Positions 47,505 to 59,812 of a stretch of DNA of 64,000 nucleotides are shown in pieces (position 1 is the stretch's first letter; each line of letters opens with the position of its first letter). Made by a program: the position numbers and the translations under genes. The stretch covers positions 12,529,001 through 12,593,000 of the forward strand of contig OX387204.1 of NCBI GenBank assembly GCA_947561715.1, in the 5' to 3' direction. Below the pieces are notes generated by a model that did no database searches, had not been told where the DNA came from, and worked only from the letters and a program-made list of their open reading frames with translations. The stretch is from Ascidia mentula. Its lineage: Eukaryota; Chordata; Ascidiacea; Phlebobranchia; Ascidiidae.

Positions 47505-49544
47505 GTTTGCAGAATATGCTGACACTGAACACATCTTGCATGACAAAACCCCTTTTCTTCCAGCAACGACACAAAGCACTTTTTCTTCACATTCACTGAG
47601 TGTGTTGAAACTTGACAAACAACCAGTTTGTTCAATCCAGAAAATATCAACGGAAATTCCCTCGTGATAATCCCAAAAACGTTTTTTATGTGTAAATTGA
47701 TCGAAGCCAAACAAACTGCGCGATGCGACACGATATGTAGTTTCCAAAGCCTGTCAGACTGTCTTCGTTTGTAATAGATCCGGAATTGTCCGCCACTGCA
47801 CGACCCAAACATTTTATACATTTACATAATACCTGACACAATGAGTGGTTTGCGCTTTCCATTAGATAATAAAATAAACAAACTGTTATGGAAAACTTTG
47901 TTTACAGGCTTTGCAGCCCAGGGAATGCAGCCTTGCTGGGTCGGCCTCTTATTCCTGACATCTCGATACGATAGCTGTGATCGCCAAGGACCTGCACAGT
48001 GGGGCGATCCTGCCAATTATGCTATTGCATGAAACATTACTGTGTTGATATACAAACAGAATTATTGGTCTGAACTTATCAAAGCGTATATTTTTAAACT
48101 CTGGTGATATTGGAGGAATGTGAAACGGGGGGTTTACGTAAACGGTCACGCAGAAAGCGACCTTTAGAAACCATTTGTTTCTCATCAGATGCACTGATGA
48201 CGATCTTCCCAGCTAAATTGCCTGACCACGACTTCCACATTGTGGTGATCAAGTATTTCGTGCTTGGTCGCTCCTTCCAACATTTCCTAATGTCCACAAA
48301 AAGGTTCAATTTATATAAATGTTCATGTATGTACATATTCTTTCATTGCTTGTGTAGTATTAGAGTTGGAATAAGTCGTATTTTCATTTTTGCATTTATC
48401 TTTCTAATCTTCGAACAACTCTTAACATAGATAATTAAAGACGAAGACCAAATTGTAAATGAGGATTTACGCAAAGTCATTCAAGCATGAACACCCCACG
48501 CTCAAATTTTACGTAACCACCAGGTTTACAAGACAGTTGAAATAATTTGGGCAAAACATAAACTGGTTGAAAATGTTTGTGGTAAAATATTTGACTCTCA
48601 TAGACCTTGCTTTTGAAAGTAAATTTCATAAATTAATTGATTGAATGGATGCTCTTCAAATAAACTACCAAGCAAACAAAGCCAGAAGAATCACCTGAAA
48701 TTTTCTCCAAGACACAAAATAAATGTACAAATTACTCTTTTACAGTTTTCATGTCGCTTTACAGTGCGAATTAATTGTGAATTTGATGCGTAATGAGCTT
48801 CTGAAACAAATTAGTTAGTTTCTTTCAAGCGTTTTATTCAAGAATGTTGGATTATCATTGTGATTCCATGCAAATACCAGGAGGACATATTTTTATTGGA
48901 ATTGCTTGTTATGGGGAGTAGCTCCAGTTTCATTATATATACCTGAAATCTTACGAGATAGCACATGGAATAAAATATACAAAGGTGGTGATACAACAGT
49001 TCACTAACAGTGTAGCATAATCTTGCAAGCAATCTATCCTTTAGTTGTTCTTCTTCTCTCGGTTTCGTAATCAGTCACGAGGAAGCACTTGATTGCAACT
49101 TTTGTTAGCTTAAATTATCAAAAATCAATTCCATTGATATAAATTACAGTCGTTAAAATGTTTCGACACTAAAATGCGAAAAACATTTGCCACATTTTAT
49201 GAAGGTATTTTTTACTAACACGTATTTTGTTATTACTGAGAACCGTGTATCTACGAATAAGAAATGTAACTGGAAATTTTCTGCCAATCAGGTGACGAAT
49301 GCAGACCCAGTTACTCATTACTGACGCTTACTTTGCAACACTCGTATATGTTTCTGTTTTGAAACTGTATTTTGAGTGCTGTTTATCAAGAAATAGCTTT
49401 TATCAAATGTTTGAAACAAAAATTATGCTTGTGACCCACCTTGTTGGAAAAGAATGTGACGACAATTTAAATGCAGCATTTATTGACAGATAATTGCTTT
49501 TCATGGAAGCTTCACATGTAAATTGAAGCATGTCATTTAAATTT
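47505..49544. other. Upstream flank of unit E; no confident gene
   Basis: This is the paralogue of 12338-14267, with the same blocks in the same order. The part from 47505 to about 47830 probably includes the 5' UTR and promoter of unit E. A plus-strand frame at 48104-48430 overlaps the conserved 88-codon frame of other flanks. Nothing else looks coding. Confidence 0.55.
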
Positions 49545-51300
49545 GAATAATTTCAATTTCAATTCAGTTTATTTCCATCCTTATCCGGTACAATACAAAA
49601 CTGCACAGTAAACACAATAAATGGACCAGTTTGGATAAAGACGAGGGGACGGTAAAAACCGCAATTGGCTATCTGCAAACGCCCCTGGGTTGTGTCGATT
49701 TTGCAAAGATTTTAGGCTGTTTTACGCAGTGCATTTGACGAAACAAAAGAAAAAGACAATCAACAATCACTGTGCATGTAACAAATCAAGAACAAGTGCA
49801 ATAATAGCAAGAATTTGTTTGTTTGTTTTCATGAGGCGTACGATTGTATTTTGGTGAATCGTTGCGAATTTGAATTTGGCGAGTGAACGCACACACGAGG
49901 AGAGTAATTTTAACGGCGGCGAAGTGTTGTTGTGATTTTGTGCTAAATTGCGCCCTACCGCATCAAAACATTCCTGCGGATATTGACATCTCAAACGTGG
50001 TCTGCTGCGCAACATTGGTATGTAAGTCAAGAAGATGTAATTTCAGTGCTTTAAGAAGTCCTTTTGAACTGAAGCTTTTGATGTTTTGCGGAATGTTGTT
50101 CCATATTTCTGCGCCTTGGTATTGTATAGTTTTTTTGCCTGGTTGAGTGTACACACGTGGGAGATAATATTAATGGTTCGTTAGACATCGTGTTGTGTGG
50201 GTATAAACGTTTGCTTATGGGGTAAAATAGTCCTTAAAGGCTGCGGGTAGACGATGTTTTTTGTATTCGTAAGAAAATTTACCAAGTTGCAGCTTGTGCA
50301 ATAGATTGACGGGAAGAATTTGGGCGAAGTGCTTTATTTTGTAGGACCACTACTGGATGTAGCAATGATGGGCAAACAAAACCGCACCCCAAAAGGCCTT
50401 AGGACAATTGTGAGTGAACAAGTGCATGATGCACTGTTCGTAATGTGCACTGCCCAATGAGGTGCTTCAGCTTTGCAACACTTTTGCAATTTTTTTGCAG
50501 AATGAGTTGACATGTGGGGCCCATGACAGTGTATCGTCAATATGTACCCCAAGGTACTTCGTGGTCTTAACTTGCTGGAGTGTGGTGTCATTAATCTTAA
50601 GGGTAAATGCAAAGTTGTTTGTCTTTTTGCTGTTTGCGAAGAGCATGAATGTGTTTTTTTGCAGTTAACTGTTAGTTTGTTGGAAATGAACAATGTATTA
50701 ACCTTATCGAGTTCGATATTTGCAGCCTTTTTTAAATCTCTAATTAGACATGTGTCATCTGCGAATAATTTTGTGCAGAATGAGGAGTCGCAAGGCGAAT
50801 CATTTACATAAATGAGAAACAGAAGGGGTCCTAGAGGAGATCCCTGGGGAACACCGCATTCCACGTCACAGACATTGAAGTGGAAATTGTAAATTTTAGT
50901 GTACTGTTGCCTGCCTGGAATCCGTAAAACTCTAATTTTTGCAGAATGATTTTGTGGTTGACGGTATCAAATGCCTTTGATAAATCCAGGAAAATTGCAC
51001 ATGATTTTTGTTTGTGATCTGTGGAATTGGCTATTTGCTTACAAAGCAAATAGCTTATAACTGTCAAATCAGTGAAATAGACAGGCCTGAATCCATTTTA
51101 AAATTTGGTCAGTAGGTCAAATTTTGTTAAGTAGTCGGTTACTCTTTCATGTATAATTATTTCAAAAATTTTAGCAAAAACTGGTATTAGCGATATCGCG
51201 GTCTGTAGTTGTTAACATTTTTTTGATCTCCTCCCTTGAACAATTGCGATATTTGCGACAGTTTAAGAACAACCGCATTGCTGGATTGAAAAATTAGCAG
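49545..51300 (-). mobile_element. Non-LTR retrotransposon, second copy, without LTR insertion
   Basis: It is the paralogue of 14268-16640: ATTTCAATT tail at the left, thumb and palm motifs to the right (FLDLSKAFDTV near 50985, GVPQGSPLGPLLF near 50840, FADDTCLI near 50750). About 60 bp of the palm (near 50925) and a short stretch after FADD are deleted. The site where the Gypsy LTR sits in the other copies is empty here (gcgatatttgcgacag, near 51247-51262). Confidence 0.82.
50334..50864 (-). pseudogene. Non-LTR reverse transcriptase fragment
   Basis: The open stretch carries GVPQGSPLGPLLFLIYVND and KLFADDTCLI, then runs out of frame into the thumb. The upstream palm part with FLDLSKAFDTV is in the frame of 50831-51067. 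It is a decayed relative of 15180-15767. Confidence 0.75.
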
Positions 51301-51512
51301 CAGTTTTGAAACCGATTGACCGCTTTTATCATTTCATCCTGCACGTACTTTGTTTATTTCCTTGTTTTGAACACTCATTACATTCAGCTTTCTTATTTTG
51401 ACTGTACAAGTCTGTGTTCTGGTAACGTTGCAAATTCCTTTTACGAATTTTGTTTTATGTTACAACATTCCACAGTACACCAAATAGTCTAAAATGTGTT
51501 TTGATTACTTGA

Positions 51513-51956
51513 GCTTGCGTCACATGGGGCCATATTAGAAGTTGCATGGCTTGCTGAACTAAACGAGTAAAGAAAATATTTGTTTCTTAAAATGAGAAAA
51601 GCCCGTTTTTCAAAAGCAGACTACGAAACATATGAAAACAAAGTTAGACATTATTTTGCAAATTCCATTAACTCTGTAAGGGTTATACCTCCCTCACCAG
51701 AAAACCGTTGAATCCGAATAAACAATTTATTATCAAGCTGTGGGAATAAATCCCAAGCGGGCGAATAGCTTGTAGAGTTTCAGTAATAATAGCAGTGTCT
51801 TGTCACCGAATAGAAGTTTAAAGACAAAACACGATGATTCCAAATAGAGTAGAATCGAGCCGCATGCAAAGAGCCCAAATAACAGGCGCACATGACTATT
51901 TATACTCGGACTTTCGGAAGCTTATTGGTTGGTTTCGTCACGTGCAGTTATACATC
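51513..51956. other. Repeated intergenic module
   Basis: It matches 18546-19028 and 40675-41155 and separates the E-side flank from the 3' flank of unit F. No coding signal was found. The hAT MITE sits inside it. Confidence 0.55.
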
Positions 51957-51964
51957 ACTTAGGG

Positions 51965-52349
51965 CAGTGCTTTTCAACCTTTTTAAACTCTATCCGCACT
52001 TTTCTGTGGCACGAAAATTTCATCCGCACAATGCGGCCAAACCGCGCATGAAATGTTTGCGAACCCCAGGATGTACATAACTAATACCAACAGCCAGGCT
52101 TCATGATAAATTGCCCTTTCTTGGACGTTTCGAAATTTAAACGATTGGAAACCTACCGACGATTAAAGGGGAAGGATTAGCGTTGCTTCTTGAAGCTAGT
52201 GTACGTAACCAAATATAAAAAATTCTTAGACTAAATAGTCTTTTATCGGGCGATTGTCATCCGCACTCATCCGCACCATGTTGCCTATCCGCACAATAAA
52301 TTTTCACATCCGCACCAGTGCGGATGGTCCCACAGGTTGAAAAGCACTG
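51965..52349. mobile_element. Non-autonomous hAT element (MITE), 385 bp
   Basis: It has perfect 16-bp terminal inverted repeats CAGTGCTTTTCAACCT and an 8-bp target duplication ACTTAGGG (51957-51964 and 52350-52357), as hAT elements make. The interior has several ATCCGCAC boxes and no reading frame for a transposase. The same spacer at 41115 lacks the insertion. Confidence 0.93.
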
Positions 52350-52697
52350 ACTTAGGGTAATATAACACAAGAATATTACATAAGAACTAAAGTGTGGGGT
52401 GACATAAGTATAGGAAAACATTTTATTAGGTAAACAGGATGTTGAAGAATCAATTTACTCGAGAACATTCGATGGATAAATCATTTGGGTCACATTATGA
52501 GGGTTTGTTTACACTTGGGTCGGAAGTTGCAAAATATTCAATGCATCTGGTAACGGGGCTTGCAAATGCTTGTTCGACACTACAAGCGAAATGGATTATG
52601 CAATACTTGTGAAATGCTACACACAAAACATTACACAATACAAATGTTGGTTTCTCTGTGTTACAGACACCAAAATGCGAAAAACCTTTGCCATATT

Positions 52698-55600
52698 TTA
52701 AGCAGGTACAACTGTAAGTGCCCGAAACATAATTTGCAGACAGACACTAAAAAAGGTGACAAGGAAAGTAAAAACGTTGGAGTTGGAAGGAGAATCAGAA
52801 GTGGTCATCATTGGTGACTCGAAAGTGGAAGAACTCGGTGTGGTCAAAGTCGTAGCTGGAGTTGAAGAAATCGGTGTGGTCGAAGTCATAGTTGAAGTGG
52901 AAAACATTGTGGTAGTGCTGGCTAAGAGACCTTCTGTAAAGCAAAAGTATTTAAAACACTTGTGTCACGTTCGCATCACTCAGTAACGCTTACCTGTGGT
53001 GAAAGTGAAGTTAGTTGATGTGCTTGTTGAGAACGTGGGTTTGACCATGATGGTATAAACCAAAGTTGGGTTAAGATTAGCAAACGCTGCTTCTCTGTTG
53101 AGAAGTCTGCTGTACTTTGTTATTACACTTGTTCCTTCAATCAACGTCACGTCATAAAAAAATACTTCATAAGCTGGAACCAATCTTTCCCACTTGACGA
53201 TGACGAAATGAAGTCCAACATTTTGTGGAGTAATTGTGACATCACTGTTTCCTGTGGTTAATTTCTTAGACCAGTGTTCGTTGTTTAAATCTCATTTTTA
53301 ATCAACAACTTACCATAACACTCGGTGCTGTCATAACAGTAACAACTTAATCCATAATAATTTTTTTCGCAGGTAGCGCGGGTTCCACAATTTGAAGAAG
53401 AAGTTGAATCACATTTTCCTGCAAATTTTGTAGTGTTTAGTGGAACTTTATGACTTTTAGTTTATTGTAACTTACCCACACAAATGATTCCATTGCCAAA
53501 GTATCCCAACTTACAAGAACATGTGAAACTGCCCATTGTGTTCGTACATACCGCCTCATTGTGACAGTTGTGCAAACCGTTAGAACATTCATCAATATCT
53601 GTAATAAAGTTTTACTTATTTGACTAAATATCAATTTAATGACAAATTTAATTTTTATAACCTATACAAGCTCCTCCTGAGAGCGCAAACCCAGCTCCAC
53701 AACCATGAGCAGGATTCGGTGTGCTTGGCGACAAAGTTGGGTCAATGGACATTTCAGGTTCTGCAATACAGTTGCCAAGATAAAAACTAAATTTAAGGTT
53801 TTTGTTTTATGTTGAAAGGGAAAGAATGAGGTACTTTACCTGTTTGAGCTAAAATGCTCGCAGATGCGGTTCCAAGGTGGTTATAGACAACTACAGTTAG
53901 ATTATAAGTTGTTGATGGCTTCAGAAACGAAAACGCTGCTTTTCTTGGAATGTGTTGATCATAGGAAACTCCATCACCGGACAAAAATGCACTTATATAT
54001 GCAATGTTGTTGCTTGTCCATGAAAAACTGAGGCCGTTCCTAGATTTCCAAGTTGTTGATAAGTTTCCAACAGCAGGTTGTTCAACTAATAAAAACAAAT
54101 TAAACTCTTGATTGCATATACACCTTCATGAAGGTGCTTATTTAGAGTTTTAACTTAGATGCATTTTATATCTAATTTATGTAAAATGTATATGTTTGGC
54201 ACCCGTTGATGGAGGGTCTGTGAAATTGTTTCGATCCGTAGTGCTGAAAAGGTTGGAGACCTCTTATTTGTACCACCAAAAAAAAGTGTGAAATCAAAGG
54301 CAATTTTTGCACCACTTACGAGCAGCCGTTATACTGTAAGTCGCATCGCGGGCAAACTTTTTTGTAAGTAAAGTCAGGAAATGATATCGTAACATACTTA
54401 CCAAAGGTGTCAGACCAAAGGGGATATGTATCACATTCTCCTCTTGAATAACATTCTGTTCCTCCACAATGCTCTATGAATATTTACAAAATGAAATTTT
54501 ACGAAAATTTAAACTCATGCGAATTGCCTAAAACTAGAAGCACAGTTCAAAATGAAATTTTACGAAAATTTAAACTGATGCGAATTGCCTAAAACTGGAA
54601 GCACAGTTATTCCATTATTGAAGTAAAGAACTTTATTAAAGATTTGGAAAGTTTCAACCTAACCTTATATCGCCATATTGGCAGTAATTTTTGCAATCGG
54701 AAGTAACGGTTTTGGATTCACAAGAAAAATCACTCACGAGTGCAGACATTTCCATTCCCAATATAACAATTGTTGCAAATGCAATTGTAACTTCCAAGTG
54801 TGTTCGTGCATGCTGCGTTCGAATCACATGGATCAGCTTGGCACTCATTAATATCTGATGAAAGAACTTATTTGGTTTTACAAACGGATTGTCTTTACAC
54901 ATAAACTTGGCTTGTAGTAGTAAATTTTATTCATAACGCAAAATTCGGTAACATTTACAAGAACGGGGAACTTGCCGATGCAATTGAAACCGTCACTTGT
55001 GTATCCAGAACAGCAACTTAGTGGCGGAGAGTTCACACATCCTGACGTTGTTGGAGTTGGAAGGGTTGGAATTGTTGGTTCGGAAACTGTAAAAGCACGC
55101 GGTTTTAACATCATCAAAAATCACTCAGAAGCTGGTCGTAAATAAGTGATCAAACTTACGAGTTCTGGCTCTAATAACTTGAGTGGATGTGGAAATGAAG
55201 TTCCGAGCTGTAACTGTTATGCTGTACTCGGTATCAGGCTGTAAGTAAAGGAAACCAATTTGCCTCTTTCCAGAATAGTAATGTCTTGTGTTGGTGATTG
55301 AAGCATCTGCAGTGTTTGCGTTGCTTGCATTCCACCCAATAAACAGACTGTTACAGGTTTGCCACAAAACCTTAAGATCGTGAATAATTGGTTGACCTGT
55401 GGACAAAAAACGTGACCAGTATGAAAATAAACAATACTTTCTGTTTTTACCAAGTAACTTTTCACAGAACAACAGTACAGTATACTTACCAATTGTGAAA
55501 CAGGTGTAACCGTTCAAACCTTTAGCACAACGACCTGGGCAAGAACTATTGCAGTATCCTGAACATTGATGTAAACAGAAAAAATTTATTTAATTAAGGA

Positions 55601-56171
55601 AGTTGCGGGTATAAAGTTAATTTTTTGGTTTGCAAAGCTAATGAGATGGCAAACAAATTTAATCAGACTTCTTATTGATTAAAAAATATGTTCTGGTTAC
55701 GATGCAATCAAACAAATGAATCACGTTTTGTTTTGGTCTCTTTATTCATGCTATATGTTAGCGGTAAATATAATATTGTTATTAATGTAAAAACAATTGA
55801 AAACAAGATTGAACAGCTATTTCAACTAATAGCACAAACCTTGGCAGTCGAAACCGTCGCCTACAAACCAGTCTTTGCACTTACAAGTGTATCCCCCACT
55901 TGTGTTTATGCAATTTGCCTCAACGTGGCATGCGTGAGTCCCAAGAGTGCATTCATCAACACCTAAAAACTTCACGTAGTTACCGACTGTGAAACACTGC
56001 TTTCCAAAAAAACGAGACAAATCTCACTCTTTGACCTAAAATTTTAACATTTTATACTTACTGTAAGTTAGTATTCAAAATATTCTATAGGTAGCATAAA
56101 TATTTGTACCCACCTTGACATTGGACGCAAGTTACAACAACCAACACGAACACCAGAGAGGACAACATCAT
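52698..56171 (-). CDS. Unit F: intact EGF/FN3 mosaic protein, 13 exons, 617 aa
   Basis: Exons: 56171-56114, 55962-55840, 55558-55490, 55396-55160, 55086-54976, 54854-54738, 54473-54402, 54085-53840, 53760-53662, 53598-53476, 53418-53314, 53251-52994, 52933-52698, a total of 1854 bp. Residues: signal peptide 1-19, EGF1 20-60, Cys mini-module 61-83, FN3-1 84-162, Pro/Thr-Cys linker 163-199, EGF2 200-238 (seven Cys), HCGG module 239-262, FN3-2 263-344, linker 345-377, EGF3 378-418, Cys module 419-453, FN3-3 454-539, stalk and tail 540-617. The tail [16 protein letters not shown] is followed by one Arg and ends in VVPA. N-glycosylation motifs occur in the mini-module (NSS) and FN3-2 (NLT). All introns are phase 1; intron 5 has a GC donor. 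There is no transposon in any intron. It is likely an extracellular or membrane-anchored protein; the ligand is unknown. Confidence 0.88.
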
Positions 56172-58429
56172 GTTGGCAGAATAATTTGAGAAATGAACCC
56201 AGCTTGCGTGACAAAAGCCCTTTTCATCCACCAGCTACAAAGCACTTCACATTCACTGAGTGTGTTGAAACTTGACAAACAACCAGTCTGTTCAATCCAG
56301 AAAACATTAACGGAAACTCCCTCGTGACAATACCAAAAACGTTTTTTATGTGTACATTGATCGAAGCAAAACAAACTGCGCGATGCGACACGATATGTAC
56401 TTTCCAAAGCCTGTCAGAATGTCTTCGTTTGTAATAGATCCGGAATTGTCCGCCACTGCACAACCCAAACATTTTATACATTTACATGATACCTGACGCA
56501 ATGAGTGGTTTGCGCTGTCCATTAAATAATAAAATACAAAATATGTTTTCGAAAACATTAGGTTTACAGGCTTTGCAGTCCAGGCATTGCAGCCTTGCTG
56601 GATCAGCCTCTTATTCCTGACATCTCGATACGATAGCTGTGATCGCCAACGACCTGCACAGTGGGGCGATTATGCCATTGCATGAAACATTACTGTGTTG
56701 ATATAGAAACTGAATTATTGGTCTGAACAAGCGTTAACTTTTGAATTTTGGTGATATTGGAGGAATGCGAAACTGTGGATTTACGTAAACTCAGTCAAGC
56801 AGAAAGCGACCCCGTTTGGAAACCATTAGGGTCGAGGTAACTATTGTCGGAATGTTTTTTCTCATCAGATCTCATCAGTGCAGCTCAGTGACCGGTGACG
56901 ATCTTTCCAGCTAAATTGCCAGGCGACGACTTCCACATTGTGGTGATCAAGTATTCCGTGCTTGGTCGCTCCTTCCAACATTTCTTAATGTTCACTAAAA
57001 GGCCTAATTTAAATAAATGTACATTTTTGTACATATTCTTTCACTGCTTTTGTAGTATAAGGGTTGGAATAAGCCGTCTTCCCATTTTTGTGTTTTTCTT
57101 TCCAATCTCAAGAACAACTATCAACATAGATAATAAAGGACAAATACGAAATTGTAAATGAAGATTTGCATAAAGTCATTAAGCATGAAGACCCCAGGCT
57201 TAACTTTTACGTAACCACCAGGTTCGCAAGACAGTTCAAATAATTTGTGGAACACATAACGAAAATGTTTTGCGGTTAAATGGTGAAAAATGCCTTGCTT
57301 TTGAAAGTAAATTTCATAAATTAATTGATTGAATCGATGCCCTCCAAAAAAATTACCAAGCGAACGAATACAGAGGAGTAATTACCTGATATTTTCTCCA
57401 AGTCACAAATAAATATACAAATTACTCTTTTACAGTTTTCTTGTCGCTCTACAGTTTGCGAATTAACTGTGAATTTGATGCGTAATGCGCTTCTGAAACA
57501 AATTAGTTAGTTTCTTTAACTATCGTTTTGCTCCGGAATGTTGCAAATATTATTGTGATTCCCTGCAAAGACGAGGAGGACATATTTTTATTGGAACTGC
57601 TTGTTGAGAGGAGTAGCTCCAGTTTCATTATATATACCTGAAATCTTACGAGATAGCACATGGAATAAAATATACAAAGGTGGTGATACAACAGTTCACT
57701 AACAGTGTAGCAGAATCTTGCAAGCAATCTTATCCGTTAGTTGTTCTTCTACTCTCAATTTCGTAATAAGTCACGTGGAAACACTTTTGTTTGCCTAAAT
57801 TATCCAAAATCAACTCAAGGAAACGCGACCTTCACATTTACGTACTAGCAATCTACAAACATAATCAGACAACCAGACAATAAACTGAACCTCAGGTTGG
57901 AAACCTTTAGCATTTAAAAAGCCAAATACACACTTTAGCCTTAACTGAAACAAACCATAGAATCCACGACACGTAACTTGATGGGGATAATTTTAGTCCT
58001 TAAATTCACTTGAAAGCAAAACTTCCACCACTATACCATTTCAGTAAACTTACAAAACCCAACAGTACACGCAATAGTGTAAAATGCGTTTTGTTTGCAA
58101 TGAGCTTACCGTCACATAAAGCCATATTAGAAGTTGAATGACCTGCTAAACGAGTAATAAAAATATTTTTCACTTTATTACAATCGTTGAACTGCTTCGA
58201 CAGCAAATTGCAATTGCCACATTTTGAGAAGGATTTTTTTACTATTAGCTGTTTTTGTCAATACTGAGAACCAAGTATATATGATGTAACTGGAAAAATG
58301 TTTTGCCAATCAGGTGACGAATGCAGACCCAGTTACCCATTACTGATTTTGCCAGTCCAATCACGTGCTTCTACATTTACAATGATTGGGTAATTACAAA
58401 TTTATTTTTTGCCTATTGACATTGCTTTC
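56172..58429. other. Upstream flank of unit F; no confident gene
   Basis: It repeats the family 5' flank (blocks as at 12338 and 47505) up to about 58350. It includes an 88-codon plus-strand frame at 56895-57161 that is kept in length at 28162-28428. The remaining sequence is AT-rich without signal. Confidence 0.55.
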
Positions 58430-58650
58430 CTCTGCAGGTTTGCTTACGTTTGCGTTTTCATGTTCGTGTGTTTTTACTTTTCACACAGTACCATTAGATC
58501 TGACCTAGTTCAGCCTCCTATCCGGTCAGCTACTCGATAACCATTTTTAGTTCTTAGCTGCACGCTTTCTTCTGACATAAGCCCATATTACTGTTAGAAA
58601 ATGTGTGCAATTTATGATGATGAAAAAAAAACCAAATCTTGAATCTTGAA
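58430..58650 (+). mobile_element. Probable non-LTR/SINE 3' end with AATCTTG tail
   Basis: This block is absent from the matching flank of other units. It ends in AAATCTTGAATCTTGAAT, a short tandem tail like those of CR1/L2-type elements, preceded by an A-rich stretch. No coding is present, so only the 3' UTR or a SINE would be here. Confidence 0.45.
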
Positions 58651-59812
58651 TGTTACTGAATGCAGACCTTGTTACCCTTACTTACCCTAACAGTCGTTGT
58701 TGCGAAACCCTATTCTGAGTGCTGTTTTCCAAAAATTTCTTTGCCTGATGTTTAAAATTTAGAAAGTCAGAACCTAATGTATTTCCTGAAGCATAATTTG
58801 TTCAACGAAAAGATGACGAATGTAAACAACATGCAAATTTATGTTAATGAATTTTATTGGTTTTTGGCCTGTTTTACAGTTCACCTTGGCAATTTTATGA
58901 GAATTTTATAAGAATATATTTGAACTGTGAGCTGTGATAACCACCTACAGGCAGGCGACATTGTAAAGATGCCCGTGAATTGTTTTGTGAAGTTTTTTAA
59001 TTAAAACGTAGCCTATACGTTCTCTTTTGCATTAGATTATGTGTTTAAGTTTTCTTCCAGTAATACAAAAATGATGACCAAGCTTGTCAGAAAACAAGAA
59101 TTAAAGAGCAGCAATTATTGACAGATAATTACTTCTCATGCAAGCTTCACATGCAAGTTGGATGATATAAAAATTTAATTGTCTGCTTGAAAGCACTAGG
59201 AACATTAGCAGCAGTTTTGAAACAGATTTAATGCTTTATCACAGCTGTATACAAAGTATTGTTCTTTCTCTGGCTCATATTTATTGGATCACAAACATCT
59301 TACACATGCCTTGTTTATTTCATTGCTTAAGTTTATACACACGTTACCAGCAGCGTCCTTTCGACTGTACAGCATATTGTAAGGATTAATGTGTAAAAAT
59401 TTGGCGAGCGTGTTATGGTAAAATGCAAGTTTCTTTTGCGAAAACTTGGTTTTTAATGTTACAACTAAAATGACTCAAACATATTGTGGATACATGAAAC
59501 GAAAACAAGATAGCATGTTGCAAATTTCGGTTACAATATATGTACATAGAATTTCTGTCTCCGTCCTGGTGGGTTCAGGGTTTACACGCTTCCCTGTAAT
59601 CTTTCCATTTTTTATATTCAGCTTTCCAATCTTCCAACAACTCGCGATATTCTCTGCGTGAAATTTTTCATAAATATATTCTATTTTTAAAAAATGTGAA
59701 AGATATGCTAAAAATTCGAAATCCTGGATGTACGACATAAATTTGGCATTTGTTCATTTTGCTATGATCCCAAAAAATGATGTACGTTTGTTTGAGTTGC
59801 TTGCAATAAAGG
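58651..59812. other. Spacer downstream of unit G; no gene seen
   Basis: Part of it is similar to the flank at 13860-14270 and 49320-49560 (gaatgcagacc, then the cttctcatgcaagcttcacatg block). Towards 59400-59800 the sequence is AT-rich and unlike the 3' flank of the other units. Minus-strand frames at 59475-59738 and 59668-59856 are short and unsupported. Confidence 0.5.

Noticed and set aside
52000..52340. Repeated ATCCGCAC boxes as a CRISPR-like or regulatory array
   Set aside because: They lie inside a hAT MITE with clear terminal repeats, are irregularly spaced and point both ways. They are subterminal repeats of the transposon.
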